This document shows, in pieces, positions 34,372-45,408 of a stretch of DNA of 64,000 bases. The DNA is from Myrmaecium sp. VS I D KN 1. Lineage: Eukaryota > Ascomycota > Dothideomycetes > Valsariales > Valsariaceae. Where the stretch lies: the NCBI GenBank assembly GCA_019775845.1, contig JADQAV010000025.1, forward strand, positions 124,001 to 188,000, given 5' to 3'. Both the position numbers and the translations under genes were made by a program. Within the stretch, counting starts at the first letter, position 1; every line of letters starts with the position of its first letter. A model generated the notes under the pieces. It did no database searches. It worked only from the letters and a program-made list of their open reading frames with translations, and was not told the origin of the DNA.

Positions 34372-36082
34372 TTAGAGACTCCTTCTCTTCTCGTCCCTAG
34401 ACGAAAGACCAGGATCGCCTTCAGGGAAGGGAGGTGGTGCGTACTCCCGCCTAGGCCCTTCCACCGGCGGCAACTCCTGGGCTATCGCATCCTCGTAACT
34501 GGGAGGCGCATCTTCATATCCGGGGGCGCTCTGTGCTTGTGGAGTGCCTTGAACTGCCGTTCCTCGCCGCGCCGGCGAATGTTGATACGTGTGCGACGGA
34601 GGCCCGAGAGGCGAAGGTGGAACTTGATGATAATCCTGAGCAGCGGGTTGCGGTGGAGCCAGGCCTGGCTTCTCGGAAGGCTGCTTCTCGGGATGGATTG
34701 TCGCTTCTAGCAATGCAGCTGGCGGCTTGATACCTGAGAAGACTTGGACCGGAAGTCGGAGCGGGAGCACGACGAGCTGGTCCTCGCCATGCTTGTAGGA
34801 ACCATACCCAAGCCCTACACGAACCTCCAATTCGTATGTTCGACTTATATTGCAAGTCGTGAAGGTTGGTGCCACTGTGTTGGGCAGTGTTCTACCGTAC
34901 CAGTATTCCCTGTTGATCGGGATCTCAGTTCCTACACTATCCGTGGGAGAGCCCAACGGTATGGCCATGTTGCTCATGCTGAGAATGACCCAACTGCTGG
35001 TTTCAGTACGTTGGACTTCGTGGGCCTGGACCCTCGTGTAGCCGATCAATTCGATATGCAATATCTGGAGGTATACATTTTGCGTACGCTCACTTAATTG
35101 CTTGACCAGAATCCTCAGCGGGATATCGTCATTACAAGTTAGTATCGCAGGATTCGGCAGCCGCGCATCTATGCTGAATCTTGGAGGTATCTTGGACACG
35201 AGGCCGGAGGATGCCGTGTCCAGTGAAGGGACGTTTTTGGACAGCCGACCAAAGAGGGTTTTCTTCTCTACCCCTTGCGCGGATGGTGGAAGAAATTGGT
35301 GTTGCCGCCTAGCATACGTTTCCCCAGCTGTGGAAGCTCTAGGCGGTTCTATAGGTAGGAATGTGAAGTTGGACCACTTTGAGCAAACTTAGCGGGCCAG
35401 TCCAGCAAAGGGAGAGAGGGCAACGTACCGCCCGTGGATTTTCCTTGAAAAGCTGCGGCCGATTCACCGTGACTTTGACGTAATACCGGATTTCGGCCTC
35501 GCCCGGGAAGCCGTTGAGAGATGGCGGCAAAGTCTGCTTGACATGCCTCAGCGGCGCCTGGGCGAGCTCCAATGCAAGGCCGGGGAATCTCAAGTGCGTG
35601 GCTGGATTAGCATTACAGGAATTGTTGATCGGTATCTGAGCATAGTTTAGAATATATATCAAACATCAAATGGCTTGTCTGCCAAACCTTGAATTGAAAA
35701 GGGTATTCATATTGACCCGCGCTCAAAGTGAAGGACGTCGAGCCTTCGACTTGTCGCTGTAAGTCTGGTGGAGGAAAAACGACTTGTGTCTTATACAGAA
35801 TCTGTCCGGCGATTAGTTTCGAGCCTCATAAGCGGACGCACACCCATAAGAGCGATATACGATAGGAGTGCTAACCTTGTGTAACTCCAGTACAGGTCTC
35901 TGTTTGTCATCTCTGTCTAGTCTTACAGGGGCCAATAAGCGTGTCCTGCTCTCGCCCTCGAGTTTGACGACAATGCTAGATATGCTACTGCTATGCGAGG
36001 ACCGGAGGAAGACCCTGCCCGAGATGATGTCGAGGTTGGTGAACGTGGGGTGCGGTTTGTCGAGTGTTATTTGCACGAGCAT
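34372..36082 (-). CDS. Alpha-arrestin with PPxY motif
   Basis: Adaptor that brings a HECT ubiquitin ligase of the Rsp5/HulA type to membrane cargo (family role). Four exons: 36082-35876, 35801-35688, 35635-35429 and 35376-34372, all phase 0, 510 residues. The arrestin N-domain starts MLVQITLDKPHPTFTNLD and has GRVFLRS. The arrestin C-domain includes VKQLSERTQNVYLQILHIEL. The Pro/Ser-rich tail carries APPSYEDA, a PPxY motif near 467 that WW domains bind. An upstream in-frame ATG exists at 36151, but family similarity starts at 36082. The short introns (53-74 nt) were placed by frame and arrestin similarity; the third junction (PRA/WSNFTFLP) is the least certain. Confidence 0.82.
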
Positions 36083-36521
36083 GATGCCGGTGGAGGTGGG
36101 CAATGGTCGGAGCACGCGGAGAAGGCAAAGTTGGGGCGCCTGCTTTGACACTGGAAACGTGATAAATTCAATGATATACTACTTTGCGCCGCGTTTTTTT
36201 TTTTTTTTCTTGTCAGGATCCATGGTGGATTCAAGCGCCAACCCAAATTGATAATGGTCACTAGGTACTACTTGCACTGCCCGGATCAAGCAGGCATAAT
36301 TATACGCAGGGTGTCCTCTGAGTACGGGGCTGAAGCCTTGCGGTCGGCTGAGGATACCTAATCCGCCAACGCATTGCGCAGGGACAGCCCGGTACAGCCA
36401 CACTCTTTTTCGATGCCGACTCCGTTGATGAGAACTTGATCACTTCAAACTGGTATGATGAAATAATCTATATGATCGTGACTCTATGTGGCATATTCGC
36501 AATGCCTCCCAACCTCGGCAG
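36083..36521. other. Intergenic region
   Basis: Promoter of the arrestin gene and 3' region of the lipase gene. A run of about 15 T starts near 36194. Nothing else recognised. Confidence 0.6.
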
Positions 36522-37639
36522 CTACAGGCCTTCCTTTGCCAGCATGTCCGCAATGTCCAAATAAAATGCGATTGCATTGAATTTGCGCCCGCCGCCACCA
36601 ATGGAGTACCAGAACCACTTCAGACGATTTGTCCAGTTGATGAGATCTAGATGGCTGACGCCGACAAGTGTGCCCTTATATTCGCCCCATTTGCTGGAAG
36701 GGACACTCACGAGGCCATCATTGGGGGCGTTCTCCAGTCGCCAGATAATCGCATGGGAAGGTTTGAAAACCGACCAGAATGTCGGCTCAAGAGTCGCGCC
36801 GTAGGAGTAATACTTTATGCCCTCCACATCAGGGGTCTTCGGGTTAAAATTCTCCATCATGTACTGCCGGGTTAACTGCGAAAATGCTTCTGTCTCTAGA
36901 CCGAAGTATTCCAAGACTTTGTAGATCCTCTGAAGCCGGCGAGGCCCAATTTGGTCAATCATATAGTCGGCGAACGCTGACCCTCTGTGTGGAGTCGCAA
37001 TTGTAGTCAGAGACTTGACGACCACGTTCTTGGGTTTTAGCTGGCTGATCATATAGCGCGAGTCGAGTCCTCCCTGCACGATATTAGCAGTTGCGATGCA
37101 GTATTTTGTCACGACTTGACTACCATGCTATGCGCAATGATGTTCACACTTTTCCCGCCGGCCTTCTCCGCGATCGTTTCTGCGAGTCTTGCTGCTCGCT
37201 TCTCTAAAGAACCAGACGGCGGTACAGTGGCTGATATAACCTCTATACCATTCGCACTCAAGGCTTCCCGGATTCCTCGCCAGTACTGAATGCCAGGTAA
37301 GTTCTGACCAGCCAATCGCAGTTCATCAAACCCCAAAAGGCCATGCGCAAGGATGATGGGATTTTTCTGTGAGTTCGATCACGTTGAGCTAGGTACAATC
37401 GTAACTGCGGCAATGGATTCTAACCGGAGTTTCTGCTTCCAAGTTATCTTCCTGTGCTGCTCCGAGCGGTGATGCTGCTCACCATAACGCTCTCTGATCA
37501 CAGCGAACTCATCCTCGATCAAGCGCCCGAAGTCCTCTAATCGAGCGTCTTTGAGACGAATTACGCTGGCAGAGAATGTGCGAACTGATTTTATTGTGCG
37601 CACGCATGGCTGGTATCGCGCGCGAAGCACCAAAGCCAT
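36522..37639 (-). CDS. TGL2: TGL2-type mitochondrial lipase
   Basis: Alpha/beta hydrolase related to yeast Tgl2, a mitochondrial acylglycerol lipase. Proposed exons: 37639-37483, 37432-37425 (8 nt), 37366-37124 and 37073-36522, giving 319 residues. The Arg-rich, acid-free N-terminus (MALVLRARYQPCVRTIKSVR) looks like a mitochondrial presequence. The core has KNPIILAHGLLGFDE, nucleophile Ser135 in AHSMGG (formed across the exon 3/4 junction), an Asp in APNDGLVSV and a His in GVSHLDL. Joining exon 1 directly to exon 3 breaks the frame. The 8-nt exon AAACTCCG, flanked by CAG and GTTAGA, restores it and yields RYETPKNP, close to family sequence. That microexon is inferred. Confidence 0.85.
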
Positions 37640-38184
37640 TTTGTTGCGATGTATGAAACATGTTTATCTGTATTTACATGGATGGAGTTAGGGAGATGTT
37701 CTCGGCTCTACGACTGTTTCTGTGACGTATGGACCCAGGGTTCTGCCCCCCCAAAAGGTCAGTGCGCAGCGGGCATCAAGGCAACACGGATCCGAATGGA
37801 GCAAATGGCAGAGTACAAAGCTAGACATCACGATCTGAATGAGAGTTCAGCAGCCCTTAGGGGCTCGCAAGGGCCTTCTGCGCCTTCGATTTGTCCAGCA
37901 GTAAAGCGCGAAACAGTGTAGGCAAGAGCATACGATCTGTCCTGACCGTGTCCGATCTCCACAGGGTAGTACGTGTAAGAGTATCTATTCAAAGGTAATC
38001 CGCCTATGTAGTCCAGGCTGTCGTCGTTTCCATCGCGCTCCTCTTCCGCATATCAGTGTGAAGAGTCCAACCGTTCTATGCACATGCCAGAGGGGCGCCC
38101 GCCTAGATCCCAGGAGTCGATACCATGTTCCAACTCATGTTCTCCCACGTTGATTGTCGATAAAGCTCGCATCAGGGTATTTCT
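37640..38184. other. Intergenic region
   Basis: 545 bp between the lipase promoter and the VMA10 3' end, both minus-strand. Short frames only; nothing recognised. Confidence 0.6.
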
Positions 38185-38820
38185 CTACTCGGGGGGTGTT
38201 GGCTTGACTTCCGTTACCGCTGCCAGGAGTTGTTCCACGACTGATGGGCCATTCTTCTTTCCGATCTCCTGAATCTCCTTGATCTTCGCCTCTGTCTCCT
38301 TGTTCGCTTCCTCTTCTGCTTTCTTGTTACCGCTGGTGTGCTATGTCGGACGTTAGCACTGCATGCGCCGAGGAGCAGCCGATTTCCTCCTGGGTCTTGA
38401 CGAACCTCCTTCTCAAAAGCCCTGAACTCTTCCTCCTTCTGCTTCCTGTACTCCTCAATTTCTTTCTGGGCTTCTGTTCGCGCTTCCTTCACTCGTTTAG
38501 TGCGGTCTGGCGCCAGAAGTTAGAATGAACAACGTCATAGGCGGAAGTCGCGAGTCTCGTTATGGCATACATTCTCTGGCTATGGTCAAGTCAGCAGCTG
38601 TATCACAGTGAACTGATATTGCCACATCGCAGCAGGGACGCACCTTGCTGCACTATCTTCTGCGCCTCTCTTTCTGCCTGCACATTGGTGAGCTTAAGTG
38701 TCCGGAAGGGTGATCTGATAAGCGTACATCAAGCAGCGTCTGGATTCCGACGGAGTTTTGGGCGGACTGTTGAGTATATTAGCATCAAATCCCAAGGCCA
38801 CGAGTTTCGTATCTCACCAT
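38185..38820 (-). CDS. VMA10: V-type proton ATPase subunit G
   Basis: Peripheral-stalk subunit of the vacuolar H+-ATPase, pairing with subunit E. Six exons: 38820-38818 (the ATG alone), 38766-38728, 38677-38644, 38579-38571 (9 nt), 38506-38406 and 38340-38185; 113 residues, normal for the family. Sequence: MSAQNSVGIQTLLDAEREA, then QQAREYRTKRVKEAR, then EKEHTSGNKKAEEEANKE, ending AVTEVKPTPPE. It is one long charged helix. The start exon is followed at once by a GTGAGA donor. The 9-nt exon CCAGAGAAT supplies A-R-E-Y, and without it the conserved AREYRTKRV motif is lost. All junctions restore frame. Divergent from PET117. Confidence 0.9.
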
Positions 38821-39016
38821 GTTTATGGCGGTGCTGGTCTGCTTCGACGTTCCTCCACTGTATGGCTGAATGATGGTGGTGATGCGGCCAGGAAGCTGCC
38901 CGCATCCTTGGCGTCGGGGGTCCAAGCTCCGACACGGCCTCAGATTTCCTGAATGGAGAAGTACCGTACAATTGGTGAATATCTTTCACCACCCGCGGAG
39001 ATCAACCCAGCTTCCA
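38821..39016. promoter_or_regulatory. Short divergent promoter of VMA10 and PET117
   Basis: Only 196 bp separate the two start codons, so both promoters must overlap. No TATA box is obvious. Co-regulation is possible but not shown. Confidence 0.6.
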
Positions 39017-39308
39017 ATGTCTACCCGATCGAAGATCACATTAGCGGCCACAACGGCCGGAGCGATTGGCATTGTTATATTTGTACATTATGCGCAGCAA
39101 GCAGAAAAGGCTGTAAGTCATTCTCATTGCACGGATAGCCGCAGATTCTGACGAATTGCTTTAGGCAATGCACGCCGGTGTCCTTCGAGACTTGGAGCAG
39201 CAGCGGGTGAAGCGGGAAAGACAATTGGACTTCGAGATGCAGCAGGCATTGGAGAAGGAATATCGTAAAGTCCAGACAGTCTCAGACGGGAATACGGGAA
39301 GCTCGTAA
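39017..39308 (+). CDS. PET117: Cytochrome c oxidase assembly protein Pet117
   Basis: Small mitochondrial protein required for complex IV assembly; in yeast it couples heme a synthase Cox15 to assembly. Two exons, 39017-39112 and 39165-39308; donor GTAAGT, acceptor TTAG; 79 residues. The sequence has an N-terminal membrane segment (about 7-25), then VHYAQQAEKAAMHAGVLRDL and QQRVKRERQLDFEM, which are near-invariant in the family. The length is typical. It is short enough that gene finders may miss it. Confidence 0.93.
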
Positions 39309-40282
39309 CCCGCACAAATGGGTTCAACCTCTCCCTCGATCGGCTCATCCGGATCAGAGCACGCCTATAAGGCCCGAGGCCCCTTGGCGCCCTGAAATGC
39401 CTATACTGTATGATGAAGCAAATGTGATTGCTCGACTGCGCGGACAAACGGTATCGGGGCAGCAGTAACCCTTCGGGCCATCCGTGTCGCATTCTACACG
39501 ATTCGCGAGAGAGGCCGCATAAAGGAGGCATCTGCTATATCTCCCTTCGTACGCGCTTGTTATCGACTGCAAGATGTCCCGAGCAATGTGAAGGGATATG
39601 GTGGTGATTGCAGGAAGGTGTATGAAGTCGTTTCTGTTAGATAGAGTGTAAGATATCAAAGACAGACCGTCGAGCCGGTTCTCTAGCCTGTTGCGCGTTA
39701 GATATGCAGGTCGCTTGAGGCAATTGCGGATTTGGGTCGTTCTCTGATCTCGAGATAGAGTCTATGTCGTGTCCTCGAGACTTGAAATCGGAGACGCTGA
39801 TCTATTGAACCCAGCGTCCGAATGTTTGTAATTGAGGATTCCCTCGCCACTGGCGCGTCACTCATTTTCCCGTTGCAGTAGTCCTTGTCAAATAGAGGAA
39901 GGGAGTGCCAACACACAATCGCGAAGTGAACGCGAGATGACGGGCGGATCGCGCTCAATTTACGAGGCGGTGAAGTTCTGCCAACGTAGCGCCAACCGTT
40001 GCCCGAGTGAGCGGCACTTCGGGTGTTTACAACACGGACAGTTCTTTCCGTCATGTGAATTCTAGCCTCTCTCATGTGGAGTCGTCTCTGTTGCTACTTA
40101 TTACCAGCCCAACCGACTTCCTTAAAAACTGCTAACCCTGCCCCTTGATCGTCGTTGATATCCTTTAGCTTTCTGCTTTTCCCATCGTCGCACCACCACA
40201 CAAAGGAACCCAGGAACATTCCAGTCCAACCCTCAAAGGCCTTACTATCGTTGCACTGCACTCCTCTGTCTATCTGAACAAG
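39309..40282. other. Intergenic region
   Basis: 974 bp between PET117 and UBC11, both plus-strand. Open frames on the minus strand up to 135 codons have no domain. Nothing recognised. Confidence 0.55.
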
Positions 40283-40935
40283 ATGGCTGCCGCTGCAGAC
40301 GTTGCTTCCGCTGGAGCTACCGGCAAAGTTTCCGCTCCCTCTCAGGCCTCTAGCAGCTCGAACAACGTGACCAAACGGTATGTCCTCGCGCATCGGCTGT
40401 CGCAGTGCACGACTGACACGCACCCTCACAGCCTCCAAACCGAGCTCATGAACTTGATGATGTCTCCGGCACCCGGTATCTCGGCCTTCCCGAACGACGG
40501 GGACCTTCTCAACTGGACGGCCACTATCGAAGGGCCCAACGACACTCCCTACCAAGGCCTCACGTTCAAGCTCACGTTCTCTTTCCCCTCCAACTACCCC
40601 CTCAGCCCCCCGACCGTCCTCTTCAAGACTCCCATCTACCACCCGAACATCGACTTTTCCGGCCGCATCTGTCTGGACATCCTCAAGGACAAGTGGAGCG
40701 CGATCTACAACGTGCAGAGCGTCCTGATCAGTCTCCAAAGCTTGCTCGGCGAGCCCAACAAGTAAGTTCCAGAACCGCGCCGGACCATGGACGAGATCAC
40801 AGGTAGCTGACCAACTCTCGCAGCTCTAGCCCCTTGAACGGCCAGGCCGCTGAACTTTGGGACAAGGACCCCGTCGAGTACAAGCGCCTTGTTCTCGCTC
40901 GGCACAAGGACCTGACGGACGAGGAGATGGCTTAA
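40283..40935 (+). CDS. UBC11: Ubiquitin-conjugating enzyme E2-C (UbcH10/Ubc11 type)
   Basis: E2 enzyme that works with the anaphase-promoting complex to ubiquitinate cyclin B and securin (role of UBE2C). Three exons, 40283-40377, 40432-40761 and 40824-40935; donors GTATGT and GTAAGT, acceptors ACAG and GCAG; 178 residues. The flexible Ala/Ser N-terminus is followed by [20 protein letters not shown], a segment characteristic of the E2-C subfamily. The HPN motif ([20 protein letters not shown]) with catalytic Cys112 comes next, then [20 protein letters not shown]. The C-terminus DLTDEEMA is longer than in yeast. The subfamily call rests on the N-terminal helix and the LLGEPN segment. Confidence 0.93.
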
Positions 40936-41679
40936 TCAAGCGGCATTGCGACGGCATTTTTTGATACCCTCATACCTTCTTAACCCCTGTGTGCATTTGG
41001 CCTACTACCAGCGGAGGCGTTGCTCCCTTTTTGGAATGTTCAGTAGTTTTCCTTTTCCTATCTTGTCGGCGGTGGAGTCCTTGGCATGTTACGAAATCAC
41101 GACGGGGTTGCGCTTCCTCCTCCATGGGGTGTCCATCAGGCTTTGTTGTTCGATACTCTAATATGAGACTACCGAAGCCTTGTTGATGAAAGACTTTACA
41201 TTGATTCGATGTGTTTATGCCCACCTGACTTGCATCCCGCCAGGAGAAGGTTGCATCGACTCCCCGTCAAGCACTCCGCCGTTGCACATCCAGCCGGCTC
41301 TGAAGTGCCCACGCGTTGGTATCATGCGCCCCCCAGAATGTTTCCTTGAACCCTGTCCCGAAAATAGCAGCGTCATTCTGCTCTGAGGCGTACGCTGTAC
41401 TACTATAGGTTATGGAGTGTATGTCACGCAGCCACCCAGCTCTTCCTCCCCCTTCCCTGGCCCCATCCTTGCGATCTCAGGTACCACGTCGGGAAGAGGA
41501 AGATGGAACCAACCGAACCTGCAGTGGAGACATTTGTTTCACAAGCGCGGGGATTGATATAGAGAAGCGGATGGACAAAAATAAACGCAAATAAGATCAA
41601 CATCAAGAAGAGGAAGGAGGAGAGGAATAGCAGCAGGCACCGATCCAGATCCCAAAAAAAGAAGATGCAAAAGAAATGT
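40936..41679. other. Intergenic region
   Basis: The 3' UTR of UBC11 and flank of the tRNA gene. 41575-41680 is A-rich on the plus strand, so T-rich downstream of the minus-strand tRNA, which suits Pol III termination, although no long T run lies immediately after the tRNA. Nothing else recognised. Confidence 0.55.
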
Positions 41680-41826
41680 TAGCACGGACGAGGTTCGAAC
41701 TCGTGCGGACAACGTCCAAGTGATGACACATCAAGTCGTGTTTCTTTTTCCAACCGCATGCCGCGAAACATGGCGGGGAAAATTGCAAACTTAAGTCACT
41801 CGCCTTAACCACTCGGCCACCGTGCT
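41680..41826 (-). tRNA. tRNA-Leu(UAA) with a 65-nt intron
   Basis: Minus strand, 5' end at 41826, discriminator A at 41680. The acceptor stem AGCACGG pairs fully with CCGTGCT. The D arm is GCCGAGTGGTTAAGGC. The anticodon stem AGTGA/TCACT closes a loop CT-TAA-GA whose anticodon is UAA. The intron 41789-41725 (65 nt) sits one base 3' of the anticodon, the standard position. The long variable arm GGAC-GTT-GTCC is typical of class II Leu tRNAs. The T arm ACGAG-TTCGAAC-CTCGT includes the internal B box. The mature length is 82 nt before CCA. No CCA is encoded. Confidence 0.95.
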
Positions 41827-44800
41827 GGGAATGAGTATCGTGGAAAAAGTTGGCTGGGTTGGTTTATGTAGTGGGATGGATTGGGCTGGGCGGGGTTTTT
41901 GGGGGCAGAGTGCTTTTTTTCGGCTGCTGTGCTGCGGGTTCCTCTTTCTGTTTCTGTTTTATGCAGGTCGCCTTTCTTTTTCTGCATTGTGCGCACCTCG
42001 TTTGGTGGGGAGGGAACATGGAAGGGGACCTTGGGGAATCTAAGAGCGCGGTACGAGGCAGCGAGGGGCGGGCCGCCTTCGAAGACACAGCGGATAGAGA
42101 CGCGAAATCCAAGAGGAAGAGAGAGATGACACCAAGTATAAGTGAGTGACTACCGCTACAGGATAGTAGAGTAAAGTTCATACCCATTCCTTATATCGGA
42201 TTGAAAGAATATATCAAAATGTCGTGATACCGTTTATTGTCTAGGAGTATATATTTGCTTCCTCGATCTCACCTCCACGTCTTCCCCGCGAAAAGTCCTC
42301 GAACCCCTCCTCGTCTGTGAAACCTGGAGGAAGCCAAGGATCGGAAGCAGAGATCGCGGATGATTGAGGATCAGACTTGTCTTATATGTTTCCATTCAGA
42401 AACACTTGTATATATGTAGATAGGTACAGGCAAGAGCACGGAAAACTTGCCCATGAAGTAATACGGATAATCACTCCGGAGAATACTTGTATACCTGGAT
42501 ATGTCGAAGATCATGAACGTTATTGAAGCACATCATGGCCCTACGAGCCCACTGAACCCAGCCGATAACCACATATACCGTGTGGAGGAAGTATGAACGG
42601 TAGTAGATGGTGTTGTCCGCCCCGCCTGGACTTACCTCGTAGAAATCCATCAATCTCGCCCATTCCGCGCAGCGGTGGAGTTCCCGCCCTAAGGTACCTC
42701 GTAGATATGGTTATACCTTATTGCGGTAGGAGTAGAATAAAAGGTAAATAGTAAACGAGCCGAAGGAGTTTGGCTGGATGGGCTGGCTGGCCGCCCCCTC
42801 CTTCCTTCGTTCCCTCGAGGTATTTTTTTCCTTCCTACCATCCCGTCTCTTCCCTTTTCCCCGGCCGAGGAAACTGTACTTATAAGGTATTATCTAGCAC
42901 TCTAGCACCTATATAAATTGCCTGCGTAAGTGGGGTGCGATTTGGATGAATTGATTGGTATCTCCACAGGCGGCAAGTACCTCTAGCGGTCAGTAGGAAT
43001 GGCATGAGGTTCTCGCGACGCTCTCCTTTTTCTTGGGGAGCGGTCCGTCTCGCCGCGGCCATTGTTACCCCTCGGCCCCGCCAAAAAGTCGCGCGTGCAG
43101 TGGGCGATGATGTACATGAAGAAAAATGTACAGAGATGCCAGGTCTGGTTCTGCGGCTGCTGGCAATGCCTGCCTGCTTGCTTGCCTGCCTTGCTTGCGT
43201 GCGTGCGTGTGCGGAGCCGATCTGAGCAGCGAAACATCCATCAGCCTTGGGGGCCGACCACGCTTGCTGTCGGGATCCTTCCTTCCCCCTTCGAGATCGG
43301 CCACTCCCTCCCGAAAGTTGCAGCCAGTGGAGGGGCAGGCCGGCCCACCGTGCGGAGCGGGCGGACAGGGACGACTCGGGCCACCTGCGCCCAGACTTAG
43401 CCTCGAAAGCAAGGATCATGTTCCCGGCCGGCGACCCTTTCTTTTTGGGGAGCTGACAGATGATGCAGCCGGTGGCTTGCAGGGGTGCGTCCTGGTTAGG
43501 GCGAGAGGCGGAATGACGACCATGGACCGGCATTCCGTCGCCTGTCATACAGACTTTGCGGTAGTGATGAAGAACAAAGGGCTGCATGGCGGTAGGGTAA
43601 CCTGGGCGGGCGGTTCATGAAGCTACTAGAATGAATGGTGAATACACGGCTGGGGGAAAGCAAAAGGAACGACGAACCGAGAAGAAGAGTGAGGAGGGTG
43701 GTTGATGAAGGGACGACCGGGGGGGAAGCGACGTGCAAGCCCCGTCGTTTCTGAAAGCCTCGCATGTCCGAGCCCTCCTCAACGCACGTTTAAAGACTTC
43801 GGCGCAGAAAGCTGTTGGCAACCAGCCAAACGCAGTCACATCTGGCGGGATGAAGGATGAATGGACGAGTTGGCATGCCACACGCCCGGCCAGCCATTTC
43901 CGCACACCTTAACTGGATCCTCGGGTCGTTTTGCTTTGTCCAGCCGACACAGGGCGCAACACCACACAGCGTTTGTGCCACCATCGGTCCGGAAGGAGGG
44001 TGCATCAAGTGCGCCCGTTTAGCGCGCTGCACTCACTCTCGCTGCCTTCCTCACCTCTTTGCCGTGAACGTGCCTTGCCCCGGTAACCGCTTTGGGGGCT
44101 GCAGAATCGAGAGCATGAAAGAAAACTTTCGTATATTCACTCGTTTGTTCACCGCGTCTGTCCCTCCATCACTCGCTCACTCAGCGGACTACCAGTACCC
44201 ATGTACGGCGTGGGATGGGGGCGTGGGAGGTGGGTCGTTCTATGGTAGGGTCTAGTTCGTCGGAAGGTACAAGTAGTAGGCAGGTTGGCGGCGTGCAAGG
44301 TACTCACTCACTCACTCACTCACTCACTCATCTCTACAATCTAATCGATTAGGCCGTTCCGGTTCAGTGGTGGTGCTGAGAGGATCAAAACATATATATG
44401 TGTGTGTATACTTATATATATATATATATATCACTTCGTTCGCTCTCCTTTCAAAATCCTCTCTCATCGATAGCTGTTTAGTTTTGAGAGATGGATCTCG
44501 AACGCGCATCGGACCTGGATGGTCAGCACCGACATTTCCCCTTCCCCTTTGTACCTGATGTAGACACCGCACCGAGGTGACGGAGAGAGGTACCTCGACT
44601 CGACTCAACTCAACGGTGGGCGGTCAGGGTCGGCGGTCGTCAGGGTTCGGCTGACTGACGAAGGAGAGAGTTGCACCTGTGCCTGGCGTTGCTGGCGATT
44701 CCCCTCGATGTGCCCTTGTTCTTTGCCCGCGCCCTGCCCATGTTGCCGTTGCCGTCGCCCATGCCCATGTCCATCTTGCCCGCGGCCACGGCTGGCTGGC

Positions 44801-45408
44801 GCTGATGATCCGGCTTCTCCGATTCAAGCAAAGCCACCAAGCCCGCTCGGCGACGGCCAAGCAAACTGTTGGACTGGCAGGTCTGTAGGGAGCACTACGG
44901 TCGGTCCGCCGTCCAGACGTGCAGAGTGCGGTAGGGCTCATGGCTCCCCCGCCCTCCCCGAATGGTTAGTGACTCGCTGCCCGTTCCGTGGTTTCGCCTG
45001 CCTTCTCCTCCGTCCGACGCTGACCTGCTTGACCTGCATATCCTCCGCCGCAGCCCTCCACCACCAACTCACTCCCTCTCTTCACCAGACTTCCCCTCCC
45101 GCTCCCTCGCTCGCCAACGCACCCGTTTGACGTTCTGCTTGCTCCTGTCACATCTGCTGGCCACACCACCGACAAACGCACGACGTCCTCCTGTGACATC
45201 ACAACTTCACCCTCCCGCCGTTTGCCTGCCTTTAGCTTCGCCTGCACCTGTGAAGCTTCCGCCCTCCATGCCCGCCCTCCTTCGTTGACACCTACTTCCC
45301 ACCGGGGACGACCTCGAACTGTGATACCTCTCTCTCTCTCTTCCTTTCTCACACACACTTCAACTTCAATCGACCTCGTATACATACAACATACCCCCTG
45401 CAGTCGCC
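41827..45408. other. 3.6-kb region without a recognised gene
   Basis: The longest gene-free stretch in the window. It contains simple repeats: TGCC/TTGC tetranucleotides (about 43165-43210), (ACTC)n, (AT)n and pyrimidine-rich DNA from 44960 to 45400 leading to the ELL-like gene. Overlapping frames on both strands (for example 42880-43587 minus and 43126-43620 plus) look like chance. It could hold a long leader, distal promoter or a non-coding transcript. Confidence 0.5.
44302..44330. repeat. (ACTC)n microsatellite
   Basis: About seven tandem copies of ACTC. A second microsatellite, (AT)n, follows at 44413-44431. Both lie about 1 kb upstream of the ELL-like gene. Confidence 0.9.

Noticed and set aside
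42880-43620. Overlapping 235-codon minus and 164-codon plus ORFs
   Set aside because: Low-complexity and Cys-rich translations driven by TGCC/TTGC repeats; no domain.
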